Below, piece by piece: positions 11,456 through 25,272 of a stretch of DNA of 64,000 nt. The notes under the pieces were generated by a model. It was not told where the DNA came from. It worked only from the letters and a program-made list of their open reading frames with translations, and did no database searches. The DNA lies in assembly GCA_008694505.1 (NCBI GenBank), contig VZDJ01000174.1, positions 6,156,601 through 6,220,600 of the forward strand. Reading direction: 5' to 3'. The translations under genes were made by a program, and so were the position numbers. The stretch's first letter is position 1. Every line of letters starts with the position of its first letter. This stretch comes from Cyanoderma ruficeps. Lineage: Eukaryota > Chordata > Aves > Passeriformes > Timaliidae.

Positions 11456-14400
11456 ACAGAAGAGAAATAACAGATAAATAGATAAGAAAATAAATAACCT
11501 TCAGAAATAGGCAAGAGTGCAAGGAACAAGCAACTCCAGCAGGAGATCTTGAAACAGAAAAACAAAAACAATAACAAAGATTGATCTACTTCTGTCCTAG
11601 TAAAGCAACTCACATTACTGCTCTGCCCCAGGGACTGCCTTTTGGTTCCCATCAAATTGACCACAGCCATACAATTGAGGTTTTGAGGGCTACTCACAAT
11701 TTTTCCCTTTTCACTGTAACTTGGCCCCAAGAATCCCTCACAGGAAACCTTTCTAATATCCTCTCTCTTTCACTAATTATAAAGGAGTAGAAATATTAAG
11801 ATCCCCTTGCAAGGAACCTGAGGATTCCTGCAGAGCTTGTTTCAATGTAAATCTCCTTAGTAACAAAGGAAATGGTGGGGGGAAGAGAAGGAGCCTGCAC
11901 AGGATTTGCAGCCTGCTTTTCTAGGGGTGTTCGCTGCCACGCTGTTCCAGAGATGATTCAGCCTCTCCCCGTCAGCACCCCTCACTGCTCCTAACTTCTG
12001 GCAAGGATCACCCAAAGAGGAATGTGGGTTTGGTTTTGTTTTTTTTCCCCCCCAAAGTTCTCAATGAGATATCAGCTGTTCTTTAAAGAGATTATGGTGG
12101 GAGCATTCCTAGCACATTGACTCCACCGTGCAGCCAGCCATGTGATTAAATGGCTCAGCAAAGGTGGTTTCCAAGGATAAACTGTGCCAGGGATGACAAC
12201 ATTTCCTCACCAAAGGGGGGGAGAATCTAATAAAAGTAAGGATAGAGGGAAAGTGCTCTAGCTCTACAGCTATTATTAGTGTCTCAGAGCATTGTCACTG
12301 CTTTGCCTGTGCTGTCAGATGTCACTTTGCATCAGTTCTGGGCAGTGCTCCGAAGAAAAATGGTGGAACTCATTGAATTCTGCAATGCATGACTGGGCTC
12401 CACAGCAGGCCCGCACGGAGGGATAAGTGACCTCTTAATGCTGGTGGGAGCACTGCTCAACAAGTTCAAGTGGGCTCTCCAATAATTTATGCAAACACCT
12501 TTTTGCATAGACTGGCAATTTATAGTAATTCATCCCTTCCCTCCAGCTGCTCCCGCAAAGCATAAAACAGGTACTCAAAAATGAGTTCCAGCACTCTGTC
12601 CTGCTGTCCCCTGCAGCTGCTCCCTGCTGGACTCACAATCCAAATGAGGGGGGAAAGACAACTGAGGCAAGGAAATGGCTGGCATATAATGGACACTTGG
12701 ATTTTTGGGCACACTTGCTTGGAACCCCAGTCTGAGACATGAGCAACATACGTAACGCAGAGGCACAGCTAAACCCCCCACCCACCCTCTCTGGAAATTT
12801 GCTTTTCCATATTCATTCTGCTTTTTGGAGGATCATCCTTTTCACCCTCATTTGTTTTTCAGGGGCAGCTTCTCCACATAAAGCTGAGCAACTTCGCCTC
12901 AGTGAGGAACTCTGCCCTCAGCAGATGCTGACTGGAATTCTTTCTGCTTTGAAGGAAGCACACTATGAACATCCTCTGCCCTCTCAGGAGGAGTCCAGAA
13001 TCAGAACATGCTCTTTTTTCCCTGCTCAGGATAACCAAATGGCTGAGTTCATCCTGCTGATCACGTGGCAGTTCACTTTGAACTCTGTGTACAAGCGAAG
13101 TTAATCGGAGCTGACGTGAGACCTACACACATCCTACAGCATCCACATGACATCCTTTTAAACACCTGCCTTTGCTCTGAACTGAAAGCCACAGCCACCA
13201 AGAAGAAACGTATCTAAGTTTTCCTTGTGATCTTAGTCACCTGCCAACACAGTTTGCCTGCTCTGGCAGAACACAGGATTGTTTAACAGCCAGCTAAACA
13301 CGAGTTAAAATTGCAGCTTGGGGGTGGGGAGAGGGGGGGAAATAAAGAAACAAAATCCACAGGTGTTGGTGATTTATCAAAACGGGCTAAAATCACACCT
13401 TAACGCCCAAGCTGTAGACAGATCCGGTATTCTCGAGGTGAATTTTGGGAAGCTAATTTAAGTTCTCCTTTCAAAACATCTATTAGCAATTTGTCACACT
13501 TGATGTGACTGGGAGCAATGTCATGCTGACGGCTGCAAGATTTCAGCCAGACTTGTAGATCAGAGGACCTGATGGATTGCACTTCTAAGTACCAGCACAG
13601 CTCTGAAGCTCAAATTGACTGTCTGGCAGTATTCTTTCTGTCCTGCTGCATTGGAAAGCCTCATTTTAAGGAAAACCCTCCCTTGTTTTGGCTACGGTGT
13701 CCAAATCTCAGAAAACATTGAGGAAAAATGAATTTTTATTTTCTGAAGACAACAAAAGACAGCCGTGTATACACACAGGCTGTGACGTAACGTTAGGAAA
13801 ATCAGAGAGACTGGAGGCATCTTTATATGCAGACACACACCTGATTCCCTGGGAGAAGGTGATGCACTGCAGGAATTCTCCATGGTCACCCTGGAGGGGG
13901 AAGACAGCTCTGACAGCTGCTTGATGAGACAGATCCCACAGCTCCCATTTCATCAAGGGCCCTGTCCCCTCCATCTGCTGGGCTCTGCTTCACTACAAGT
14001 TTATTATTGGTCATGTACTGCTACCTTGAGAGTCAAAAGCTCCATTAAGTATCTTTTTTTTCCCCCTGCTAGACCAATTCAGGAATAACCCCAAAACTAG
14101 AAGAGAAGGAAATAAAAAAAACTCCATGCACAAATATTTGAGCTGTTAAGTACCACTGGGGAACCCTTAGATTAGAAAGCACAAACAGAATTTAATGATC
14201 CACAGGTGCAAGCATGGAAGAATATGAATTCCAACTTGGGAATGAATTCTTTGAGAGTTGTGCTCCTTTGTTTCCAAGGTCTGAATCTGTATCGTCTATT
14301 TCAGCAGCAATGCTACTGGTGATGCTCTTCTCCTTCCCCCAAGAAAAAAGAGTAACATCAACTTTAATTTGTTTTCTCTAAGCTGCTGCTTTTGAGCTTT

Positions 14401-17400
14401 TCAGAGTGACACAGAAGTGTAAGCAAAACTTCACTGACTCCAAAATCTCTTCCTTTGGTTTAATCTCAGCTAAAGCTTGAGCAACAAGCACACAAGGGCT
14501 ACCTCAGGTGCAAAAAAAAATAAAAGGGTGAAGAAGTACATCAAGTGCATCAGAAGTCTGCCAGGCAGAAAGCAAATGGCTAAATTTATAGAGGTGGTTC
14601 CTGCTAACAGAAGAGCTGCTCAGCCCCAGCTATTTCATTACTACTCCACTAAAGGATCCTAGGGACGTTCTTTTTGAGGTGTAGGCAATTCAGAGAGCTG
14701 AAACAGCACTGTAATTTGGCCTATGAAAAATGAGTAGGTGTTCACAGTTCATTTCCCAACAGAGAAAGTCATGCACATCACAGAAACCATCATCATGCAC
14801 AGAACTAATAGCTGCCCTGCTCAGCAGGCACACCCATGCACATCACGGCAGCCTTGCAGTGCCCCAGCTCTCACCACATCAGAACAACAGACTTTGGCTG
14901 GCAGCACTGCCAGCAAAGCACCTTTTTTCCCCAGAACTACAGACAGGTGAAAAAATACAGCAGTGCTGTAAGTAAGTAAACACGAACAACCAACACTAGA
15001 CTGCTGAAACCACAAAACAAATTGAAAACTGTGAAACATTCCCAGAGAAATCCCCTGCTCCCAGCTGAACTGGAATAAAAACACACTGAGAGAGTCATGA
15101 ACACGAAGAGGAGAACTCAGGGATGTGGGGGAGAGGATGCAAAGCTAACAAAATGTTGGATAAATGAAATAAAACCTGCTGCTGCTTTTCAGAATGAGTA
15201 ACATCAGCTGTGGTCAGAGGGCAGTGGCTGGACAGGACATGGTATTTTTCACATTCCTGTTGGAGGCAAAGAAGGCAAGGCTTGGGAACAACAGAGCACC
15301 AGCTCTTGGGATTCCAAAAGTCAGCTATGAGCCTACACAGGGACTCTGCCTTCAATCCATGCAAAGCCTTAGAAAACCTCAGGACCCCTCTAAAAGACGA
15401 TTGTACCGATTTCTGCTCGGATATTGCCAAAATAAACCAAAGTCAAAATTAGACGTGGCTGAGTCCAATTTCATCTTGATTAGTATTTACATAAGGCACA
15501 GGGAAACAGGAGAGGAGCACATAAATAATGTACTGTTTGTTGCAGGCCTCTCAGGAGGAGAGTTCTCAGCTCTGGTATTGATCTGCATGCACACACCAGC
15601 TCCCTGTGCAGAAACCCCAAATCTGCCCTCTATACACACAGAAGTAAATTCCCAGAAGCTGAGTCACACAGGTTGGGGTGCAGACTCAGGTTTTACTATA
15701 CCAGAGGGTCAGACAGCTGTATTCCAGAGCCCCTTATGGAAAAACATGGGGAGGTCCCAGATCTGGTTAGTTTGGAAGACATTCTTCATTTCCTTCACTT
15801 CTCTCCTTCTAGTGGAGTTCCCATTTATGACAACAGTTCCAGGAAATGCAAACTTGGGAGAGGCTGATGGTTGAATTTTCCCTCCTGTTACAGTGCCACT
15901 GCTTATCCACCCAGTCTTAATATAAGTTGGGGGGACTCCAAAACAGATTAATTACCTGGGAATGACTCAGTCCCACCAGTTTCTAAGGCAGCTGCACAAT
16001 GCAGTATTACTCAACAGCCACAAGCTGCTGGTGCCACCTGTGAGAATAAAGTGAGAACAGTTTCTCTTCCCTATTCTCGTTCTTTTCACGTTGGAAGGAG
16101 TGGTTAACTTCATGCCCAGTCCATGTGGGTAGAGGTGGAGGGCATCCGGACACTTCTTTACTATACCTTGGTGAACATTGTTAGGAAAAGAATTCCAATA
16201 CTTTCTTTGAAGAGACTTTTCCACTTCTACTTATCCTACCCTGAAATTGTGAGTTTTTAAAATGACACCACAATCCCCTACCACACTGCTCCCCAAAGCA
16301 CCAGATGTATCTGATGCTGGTTTGCAAGGTCCTGGGAAGCATCTGCAGGCATTCAACCAGAGTGATAGAAAATGGCCATGTGGCAGAGCAACGATTAGAT
16401 CCCACCATATGTTGGAAGCTACAGGGTTCCTCTGCAGGTTTATAGCCCAAAAGCTGGAAGTTTACAGCCCTTACCTGTAAGCTAAGTAGCTGAGGGTATT
16501 ACTAGTAGCAAGAAGCATCTAAAGTGTCCAGCAGAGCAACTATCCCCCGATAAGACACTCACACTGAGTCAGCAGGAGAGGTAGCTCAAAGATTCAGCAT
16601 CACTATTTTCCTGATGCATCAACGTCTCACAAGTTTGCAGCAAATGAATGTCATCCTCAAGCATACTGTTAAGAAAGATTGCTTAAAACTAATTAGCTCA
16701 GTAACAATGGCCTGTCATTATGCTACTAAGTCACCAGCATGAGCACATAAGTTACAGTGACAGCTCAGGGTATAAAATAAGTGCCTTTATATCAAAATTT
16801 GCAAAGTGCTTAGCAGTCAAATGCCAATCTATTCACTTCTGGTAATATTGCATAGTTTCCTCTTAATAGACTGCTCCAAACTCCCCCACAAAGATATGAC
16901 TTATTTTACTACAGAGAAGTCTTTCTACTTCATACACTGTCCGTGCACAAATATAGAAAGCTTTTTAAAGTGCATTTATTTCCACGGTGTTGATTCATTC
17001 CACATCAAGATGAACGTGAGATTCAGAACATGACTTTAGAAAAAGCTGAAGGTAATGGAACAAAAACTCTCTCTTGGGTGACTTAGCCAGGGATGCATGA
17101 TAAACTGAAGGTAAGGACCGGATTTTGAGGGGCAAGAACATCAGCAGTTCCCACATGCAGCACTTTACAAGATTTCCCCAGTAGAGAAGGAAATAGTTAT
17201 TGCTATAATTATTTCATAGTTCCAGTCAGCTGCATTCAGTTGTACTGTTATATTCCAATGGCAGGAAAATGGAATACAGTAAACTATAAATATCTGTCAG
17301 AATTCCTTTGAAAGGACAACAGTTAATTGCATAGCTTGATCTCCTGCCGTGCAGAGCTTGCATTTCAGGTTAGAAAGGTACAGATTGTTATTGATTTAAT

Positions 17401-20400
17401 TCTCTTGAAACATGTGTGGTATAAAACTGTTCAAAAGACTTATGGGGGAGAAATATATGCTTCCAAAGGAAGTCCTACAGCACAAGACTCTGGCAGGCTA
17501 CCTTCATGTAAAATGCTTTCTGAAATTCAATACGTTCCCTTCCAAAGGCCCTCACAGCCCTCTCAATAAATTGAGGCTCCTTGCTTCATTTGCAGAAGTG
17601 AAATTAAATCAGTGAATCAGATGAAAGACAACAAAAGATTAGCAATAGTATGAGGTGCATGCAAAAATTCTCTGTGTTAAGAATAATTCAGTCCTTATTA
17701 CACACTCGCTCTAACAGAGTCATTCCCATCTTTCCTGTTTTCCTTTCATCTAACTTCCAGTTCTACCTTTCTCTTTGCAAAATGATTCTAGGCAGTCGAG
17801 CCAATCCTTTTGCCTATTATATTCCTCTGTCTCTGAATCCACTTCTGATTTGGCTCGTGCAAAGTTGGTCTGGTGACCCAAAGACATCAGGACACACAAC
17901 TGTGCAGTAATTAGTTAAGCCTCATCCATTCCGGGAATAAATTTCCCATCATAGCCATGGACAGCAGTGAAGGTGAAGCCCTGTTTAACACTTGTCCAGC
18001 TCATCTGCTTGCCACGAACAGTAACTTGACCCAGTGTAAATTATGTATCATTGTGATTTCGCCAGCCTCCCTCAGTGCTTAGCCTGCTGCTGCTACACAG
18101 AGAGCCAAAATCCCACTGCAGGGAAGCCTTTATTAACAACTTACACAGCTACTAGTAAATAGCTCACTCCCAGATTCCGTAATTAAGATGACACAACTTC
18201 CTGATGATTGCTTTAAAAAGACAAAATATTAGTGGAAGAAATGCTGCAGAAATGTTTCAGCACCTGTTTATCACGACCATGTGTTAAGCTCCATTTGCAC
18301 ACCCTGCCAGCCTTTATTAGGAGAGGTCTGCAAGTTGTAGACTGCCAAATATACCTTCTCTGAATCAGTTGTTACTAGCTTTCCCCTCACTTCCCAGGCT
18401 TAGGACACAAAACCATACTTGCAGCCTTAATCTTCAGGTTTCCCAAGGTGGGTGGGTGAGGGTTCTTTGTTGTTCATTCAGCAATTTTTAGTATTTTTTT
18501 CTTTGTAGCATTAGCTGATTAATAATACGTGCTGAGAGATTAAAATGAAACGCATTGCTTTAACAAATTTAAGAGTAAATAGAGCACAACCTACCAGATG
18601 CTTGGAAACAGAAGCAACTTCTACCTGAGGAAAACTCTAACACTTCCAGCAGTTGCACCCAATAAAACTGAAAAGATTGTCACTTTTACTCACCCCCAAT
18701 CCCCCTGCACCGCGACACACCGAGCGGTGAGGACGGCGGCAGCGCACTCACAGCGTTCTGAAGGCAAGCAAAAGAATCATTAAATAGATGACTGAGCCCA
18801 ACAGGATTTAGGCATCCCTAGCCAAGCAAGGCACAGCATTAGCTGGCCATCACTGCTCTGCAGGGCCTGACAGCAGACACGCTGCTCTGGCTTTTCCCAG
18901 GTGAGGCAAGAGGAGCTCTGAGCCCCCCAAAGCCTCCCCACACCATGGAAATCCCAGGCACGGAGCATCCCCAGCACCCAGAGCCTGCCCTCACCCAGAG
19001 GGTTCCACGGCTGCCACCCCAGGGAGATCAGACAGGCAGAAAATACAGACCCAGCTGTGAGAGGGGTGGGGAAAGTTTTGCTGAGATGAAGTAGGTAGGA
19101 AAGAATCTCTGGAGGATAAGAAAAAAAAAAAAATTGGAGAGATATTTAAGATAACAGGCAGGATGCAAATGAGGAATTCTTCCAACAGATTTTTACCACA
19201 CAGGATCAGAGGAAGCATTTGGGCTCACTGCTGCCTAGGTGAGGAATACAGCCTACTAAAGACATTATGGGAGAGGAACACTGGGCTTTTGTCTCTCGAG
19301 CTCCATTTCTGTGGTTTAAAGCAAGGATAAAGATAATAACATCCTGTCCTGAAACAATTTCAGGAGCTAAATAGAGTCTATACAGTCAAGTCAAATTAAG
19401 CTATTGTTTTTAACTCTCACCTTCTTGCACCCATGATATCAGATGAAAAAGACAGTTTTTCTGAAGAAGGAAAAAAAAGTATTATAAGAACTACCATTCA
19501 CACTGTGATTACCTATAATGGCATAAATCCTCAATATCTGACTATTACAGATAGACGTGAACTCCTTCTTTCTTATTAAAATCCCCTCTCCTTTGCCCAC
19601 CCAGAACAGAGGCAGGCAGTTCCTCCCTCCCACCCGGCTGTGAGATGAATTGGGACAGAAGCCCCTGCTCCCCACACACCTGCCTGGCAGGAAGGCTGAG
19701 TGCCCCAGAGGGGCTGGGCTGGGCAGAGGGGCTGCACCTTCCACCCCCTCCTTTATGACTCCTCAGACCAGCAAAATCACCCCATGTCGGCATATGGAAG
19801 CAATTAGTCAATGAGGGGAGGGTCAGATCCAGCTCTCTGAGCATTGATTGCAAGCTCACAGTTTCTCCCAAAGGCAAAAAAAAAGTGTACTTGAACCCTT
19901 AGAGCAGATAGGCTGAAGCTGATTTATTGGGGTGATTTAGATCTGTTAAAACAAATTTAATTTTGAATACAATTTTATATCAATTAACAGAGTCTCACAA
20001 GTGTAGCCATTAAGGAATCTCCTTCCAAAACCAAAGCCAAATATTCAAGATTTATGAGACTGACTTGCCATATTGGAAGTAACTAATTATTCGTAATGAT
20101 TCTTTGTACTCTGACAGTGATTATGTATTTTCAGTGCAAATGACCATGATGAAGCAAGTGATAAAGGCAGCCCGTGTTTGTGAAAGGGATACCAAGCAGT
20201 TAAGGCCTGATTGTTTTGGCAAAGTATTGTCAGTAGCAGGGAAAGAAACAACAGAAAACAACTAAGCCCATTGACACAAACCCCAGCTTATTTAACATCC
20301 TGAAGTGTCTCCTGGTGCATGTCAGAGCTGTAATGAAAGTCTGTGGTCTCCTTTTATTGCCTTAAGCAATTTTGTATTCAGTTTATTTATTGTGACCTTT

Positions 20401-23400
20401 TGGTTGTCCTTCCACCTTGGACATGACAGTCTTTAACAAAGCAAAGCCTCGCAGACTCAGCTTGCAGCATTTGCAACAGATTGTGGAGCATGTTAGGGGT
20501 GAGAGGAACAACACAGATTTGGGGCAAGATTCTCATTTACATTGAATTTTCTTCACCTCACTCTGATGGCACTGGACAGAAAAAGTATAGTAGCAACCCT
20601 GCTTCCACCTCCACTGGATGAAGGAAATGTCTCTGGATTACTCTGCCCTGATTAAAGTACCTGGGAATCGAAAATGATAGTTACACAGGGACTGGGTGGA
20701 TTTTCACGTTGCCTCAGGCTACAGAGAATATAAAAGCACCGCCTTTCTCCTTCTTCATAACTTCCAGTACTGCCCCAGACACAGGAACAGGGTAATTGAG
20801 AACAAAGTCCCTGTTCCAGTGAGGTGCTCAGTGCCAGCAAGGTTAATGTCCAGAGGCAGAGTCGTGGCAAGAGCAATGCCATGTTTACTGCTGTGGTTGC
20901 TGCTGCTCTGATGCCACACTCATTCCAGCTATGAATGAGGGTCTAATTTCTGATCCTCAAAAGGCAAAGGCATAGCAAGTTTGTCATTAAAATCCGCAGC
21001 AGCATGCATGTGATTAAAATGTTAATGTCAATATTGTAATCAAGGTCTGACTCACAGGACAGCTGGTAAGAGACTTGATCTGTATTGCTTAGCCCCGGTC
21101 ACCTGATGCAGACCAGGGTTACAGAACGTTGTGCCCCATCACATGGCAGGGATTGGCATCCACCGGCTCGTGTGGCGAGCTGGGGGCTGGAAACGGACAA
21201 TCAGCTCAAAGCCACGTCCAATATTGGTAAGTTCAGTTGTGCCTGCACTCCAGCCACGGGAAAGCTTTTCAATAAATTTCCTTGGCATCACCTGAGCAGC
21301 AGCTCTGCTGCAAAGGCATTCATGTCCCCTGCCTACCGGGCTTGTCCTTTCCCTCAGCCTCACTCGCTCATCTCTTGCTTTTAGAATTTTCTGCGCTAGT
21401 TTCTATTCAGTTGAGTTTTAGACATTTAAGCCTGTGGTAAATTTTGCCTGATGTTGTCTAAGCACCGAAAGAGCTATAGTCTGCAAAGCTTCTTTTCAGT
21501 AAATTCAGGATTAATGAAGAAGGCCTCTCTATTGTTGGAATGTCTAATACAATTATCCACTGAATGAATGGACTAGGCAGCAGTGGAGGGCTCCCAGGTT
21601 TGTGGCAGGGAATTGTCTGTTTTAACATCCATCTGTTTTCATTCCCTCTGATCCATTATCATTCACCTAGAGTTATAACATGATGAATATCATTGTGTGG
21701 AATGCCATTTGATGCTGGGGGGAAACAAAACCACTGTACGTCTGCCTTCTATTGAAAACACAAAATTGCCTTGGTGGAAGGAAAGGCATGATTGATTCAG
21801 AGATGCTGTTTCAAGCAGAGGCATCCTTTCCCATGTGGGCTGTTTGATTTTGTTAATTCCTTTGGATGACCCTTCTGCTGCATCTTTCGACAAGAAGAAA
21901 TATATACACAAAAATGAGAATAACTACGGACGATCATAGTGCTGCTGAATTGGTGGAGTTAATTGAAAAAAATAATGGTATTCACAACTTTCCCCAGAAG
22001 GCACCTTTGGTTTACGTTCCCAGTGACATTAAACTCCTGTACGTAAACACGGGATGAGAATCTTGATGACCCTGCTGACAGGAAATAAAAAAAAGAACTT
22101 TACAGGCAATTTCTACTGTCCTTGTTGGTCAGCAAATTTGGAAGTGAATGAAAAAAAGAGAACTAGAAATGCATATTAATGATGGAGGGCCTGTAGCACA
22201 ACAGGAGTGAGATGAGTCCTAGCAAGAGAAACTGTTAAAAATGCCCCAGTTTATCTTTTTTAATGACTTACCCTTATGATGTACTTATAAGCAACACAGA
22301 AATTACCTTATAAATAAAAGGACAGACTCACTAGTGTAAAAATATTTTAGTGAACTCAGTGTAAGTTCTTGTTTCTAGAAAGCGTCCCTTGAAATACTGG
22401 TGAGGCAAATGCAGTTGTTAAACCCAATCCATTGTTAAACTAGGTGTATCTAAACTGAGACCTTTAATTAACAACCATCTCTGGGATCTTGGTTGTGCCT
22501 TTCAAATACCATACATTTAAAAAAATACTGTACAGTCACTTAATGAAACAGGAGAGGAAATATCCTTTGGAAATCCACAGTCCAGCAAAACCCAGGGCAG
22601 ATAACTGTCTGGCTCCCCACTAGCCTGTAATTACCCAAGGAAGCAGCTAGATTTAGCTATCTTCCTTCTTTAATTGGCACGCAAAAGATTATAGGATTTT
22701 ATTAGGACACAAATGACACCGATACGAGTGTGATTGAGGCATGCAATGCATGACTGACTATTTGCATTAAGAGGCTTTGCACTACACATGGGATTTCTAC
22801 CTTTGGTTTTAAATGGCTTAAATTTAAATGACATTTCTATGCTACATTTTAAGAGGATGATCTTTATTTTAGCGCTTGTCTAAGTAAGGTAGGGCAACGC
22901 TGTTGCCAGACACCAGGAACCCTTCTCAAAGAGCCTGTCTTGGCCAGGTGGAAGGGAGTTAATTTTTGACTGCTCCGTTGGTACAATTAGCTCAGGAACA
23001 TAAGAAAATGGTGGGAACACGGGCATTGAAGTGCCCACATTTTTGATGAGTGTGTTAGACAGCTGCCAGTCCGCCACTTCCCGGGACACCAGTGAGGAAA
23101 CCACCAGCCCTGGTGATGACTGAACTGGAACACAGTGGGAGCAAGTAGCAGGAGATTTTTTTGGCTTCCCTGACTTCCACGGCTCCCACTAACTCTGAAT
23201 TTCCTTCATGGATTTTTTCTCATATACATGAATCTCAATGGATTTCTTTAGGCTTTATTTCACAACATCTTTCTAATGTCTCTCACATCCAGAACTAAAG
23301 GCTACCCCCCAGGGAAGGTGAAAGCAGCTGAAGTAGTAAGGAATTAAGCCGAGTCAGTCCAATGGAGCAAAGCCAGCCCCACAGAAGGAAGGGAGTACCC

Positions 23401-23859
23401 AGAAGTGATGGTAACATGCTGCAATATCTGACTTTGTGCAATAAAAGATGATAACAGGAGGATTAAGTCCTGCTACCATTGCGATATTGAGGACAGCCTT
23501 GTGCAGGAGCCCTGATCCCGGCACACCTTCCTCAGTGCTGCCCTTGGGACTGGGCACTGCACAGCTGCTCAGTTGGCCACCAAGCCAGTCCCCGTCCCAA
23601 GAGAATGACTGAGGACCAAGCCTTTGGCCAGGTGATCCTGGAGAGACAAGAGGGCCTGAAACTGCAGGGAATCAAGAAAAGAAGCAGTCCTCTCCCGCAT
23701 TGTAGAGTCTGAATAAAACCTCAACGGGATGAACGGATAGGAAGCAGGAGCTAATGAACAGGATCTCCTGCTTCCAACTCCATGAGTCTTAACCCACGGT
23801 TCCCTCACACTGCTCCATGTCCTACCCACAGCTCTGGCCGCCCAGCTCCCGTGTCCTGC
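11456..23859. other. Upstream intergenic DNA, no exon recognised
   Basis: Non-coding DNA between the CR1 fragment and the C-rich tract before the CpG island. The longest open frame is 226 codons (plus strand, 15,194-15,874). It has mixed composition, no recognisable domain, and nothing to mark it as a gene. A somewhat CpG-richer patch at about 21,085-21,330 contains a donor-like GTAAGT at 21,227-21,232, but no acceptor or homology supports an exon. One candidate conserved element is listed at 22,690-22,860. I saw no tRNA, rRNA or intact transposon. Confidence 0.55.
22690..22860. promoter_or_regulatory. Candidate conserved non-coding element (unverified)
   Basis: This AT-rich but non-repetitive block lies about 2.2 kb upstream of the FBRSL1 coding start. 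It contains an imperfect palindromic run, atgcaatgcatg (22,741-22,752), followed by an exact reverse octamer, atttgcat, at 22,760-22,767, with homeobox-type AATT and ATTA cores on either side. The clustering of POU- and homeodomain-like sites near a developmental gene is suggestive only. No conservation can be measured from one sequence. Confidence 0.25.
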
Positions 23860-24190
23860 ACCCTCATCACCAGCTCATTTCCTAACTTGTCCCTTGGCAC
23901 ACAGATTGTTTCCCAGCTCATCCCTCCGCTCATTCCATGTCTCTCAGCTCTTCCTGTGTTCTCTAAGTTATCCTGAACCCTCAAGTGATCCCCCAGCCTG
24001 ACCCTCGCTTCAGCGTTTAATCCTCAACTCATCCCGTAGCTCGTTCCCTGTCCCTGGCTCACCCTCCGACCCCCAGCTCACTCCTCGCCCCTGGGCTCAT
24101 CGCTTGACCTCCAGCCCATCCCGCAGTTCACCCCCGGTCCCACGGCTCGCCGCGACTCGTCCCCTGTCCCCGTCTCCCCTCCATCCCCTC
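23860..24190. repeat. C-rich degenerate short-unit tandem tract
   Basis: The plus strand here is built from repeated variants of a phrase like ccagctcatccc or gctcattccctgtcc, recurring every 11-20 bases with many substitutions. Examples are cccagctcatccctcc near 23,912, aactcatcccgtagctc near 24,026 and cccagctcactcctcg near 24,072. The strand is pyrimidine-rich and poor in G. It looks like an old minisatellite that has lost exact periodicity, and it grades directly into the CpG island. It could affect promoter structure or form triplex or i-motif-like DNA, but that is inference. Confidence 0.55.
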
Positions 24191-24694
24191 GACTCGCCCC
24201 TCCATCCCCTATCCCGGCCCGCGGCGCTGCCCCCTCGGCGTCCCGGGGCAGGGCGGCCGCGGGGCCGCGGGGCGGGAGCCGGGCCGGGGGAAACTTTTCC
24301 CGGGGGCTCGGGCGGCCGCCGGCGCCCCCGGCCCGCGCGGAGGGGAGGCGAGGCGGCGGCGGGGCGGGAAGGAGGAGGAGGAAGGGGGGGGGCCGGGGGC
24401 ACGGCCGGGCCTGCGCCGGGGAATGACGCGCAGCTGGCAGCCCTGCTCATGCGCGGCCGGCCGGGCGGTGCTAGCGCCGCGTCCCAGCTCGGGGAGAATG
24501 GGGCGGCATCCGGGCAGCGCCGACTGAGCGGCTTCTGGGGGCCGGGGCTGCGCCGCGCCGCGGGCGGCCGGGCTGGGGCGGGCGGGCGAGCGCCATCCGG
24601 CAGCGGGCGGCGGCGGCGGGGGCGCCGCGCCGCGCCGGCGGGGGGCTGCGAGCCGCCGACGGCGCCCGGCGAGGAGGGGTCGGCGGCGGCGGGC

Positions 24695-24695
24695 N
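24695..24695. other. Ambiguous base (N) in leader
   Basis: A single N sits exactly at an abrupt switch from GC-rich DNA to a short AT run (tattattattttttaa). This suggests a collapsed or poorly resolved junction, so an unknown number of bases may be missing. Confidence 0.95.
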
Positions 24696-24822
24696 TATTA
24701 TTATTTTTTAAGGGCTCCGGGGTTTGGAGAGGGGAAGCGGTGAGTTGGAGGGGGGCGACTTTTCTCTCCCCCCGCGCCCCCCCCACTCCCACCCCCCCAC
24801 CCTCGCGCCTGGCCTTCTCCTA

Positions 24823-25208
<386 letters not shown>

Positions 25209-25210
25209 CT

Positions 25211-25272
25211 NNNNNNNNNNNNNNNNNNNNNNNNNNNNNNNNNNNNNNNNNNNNNNNNNNNNNNNNNNNNNN
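25211..25272. other. Assembly gap (62 N) after exon 1
   Basis: A run of 62 N begins 26 bases after the splice donor in very GC-rich DNA. It ends at an A-rich run (25,273-25,297). The true size is unknown. It lies in the intron, so the coding exon itself is intact. Confidence 0.98.

Noticed and set aside
17244..17282. Imperfect hairpin that might resemble a microRNA precursor
   Set aside because: The stem is only about 12 bp with a bulge, too short for a precursor.
21085..21330. Possible upstream exon with donor-like GTAAGT at 21,227
   Set aside because: No acceptor, no homology and only modest CpG content; single donor matches are common by chance.
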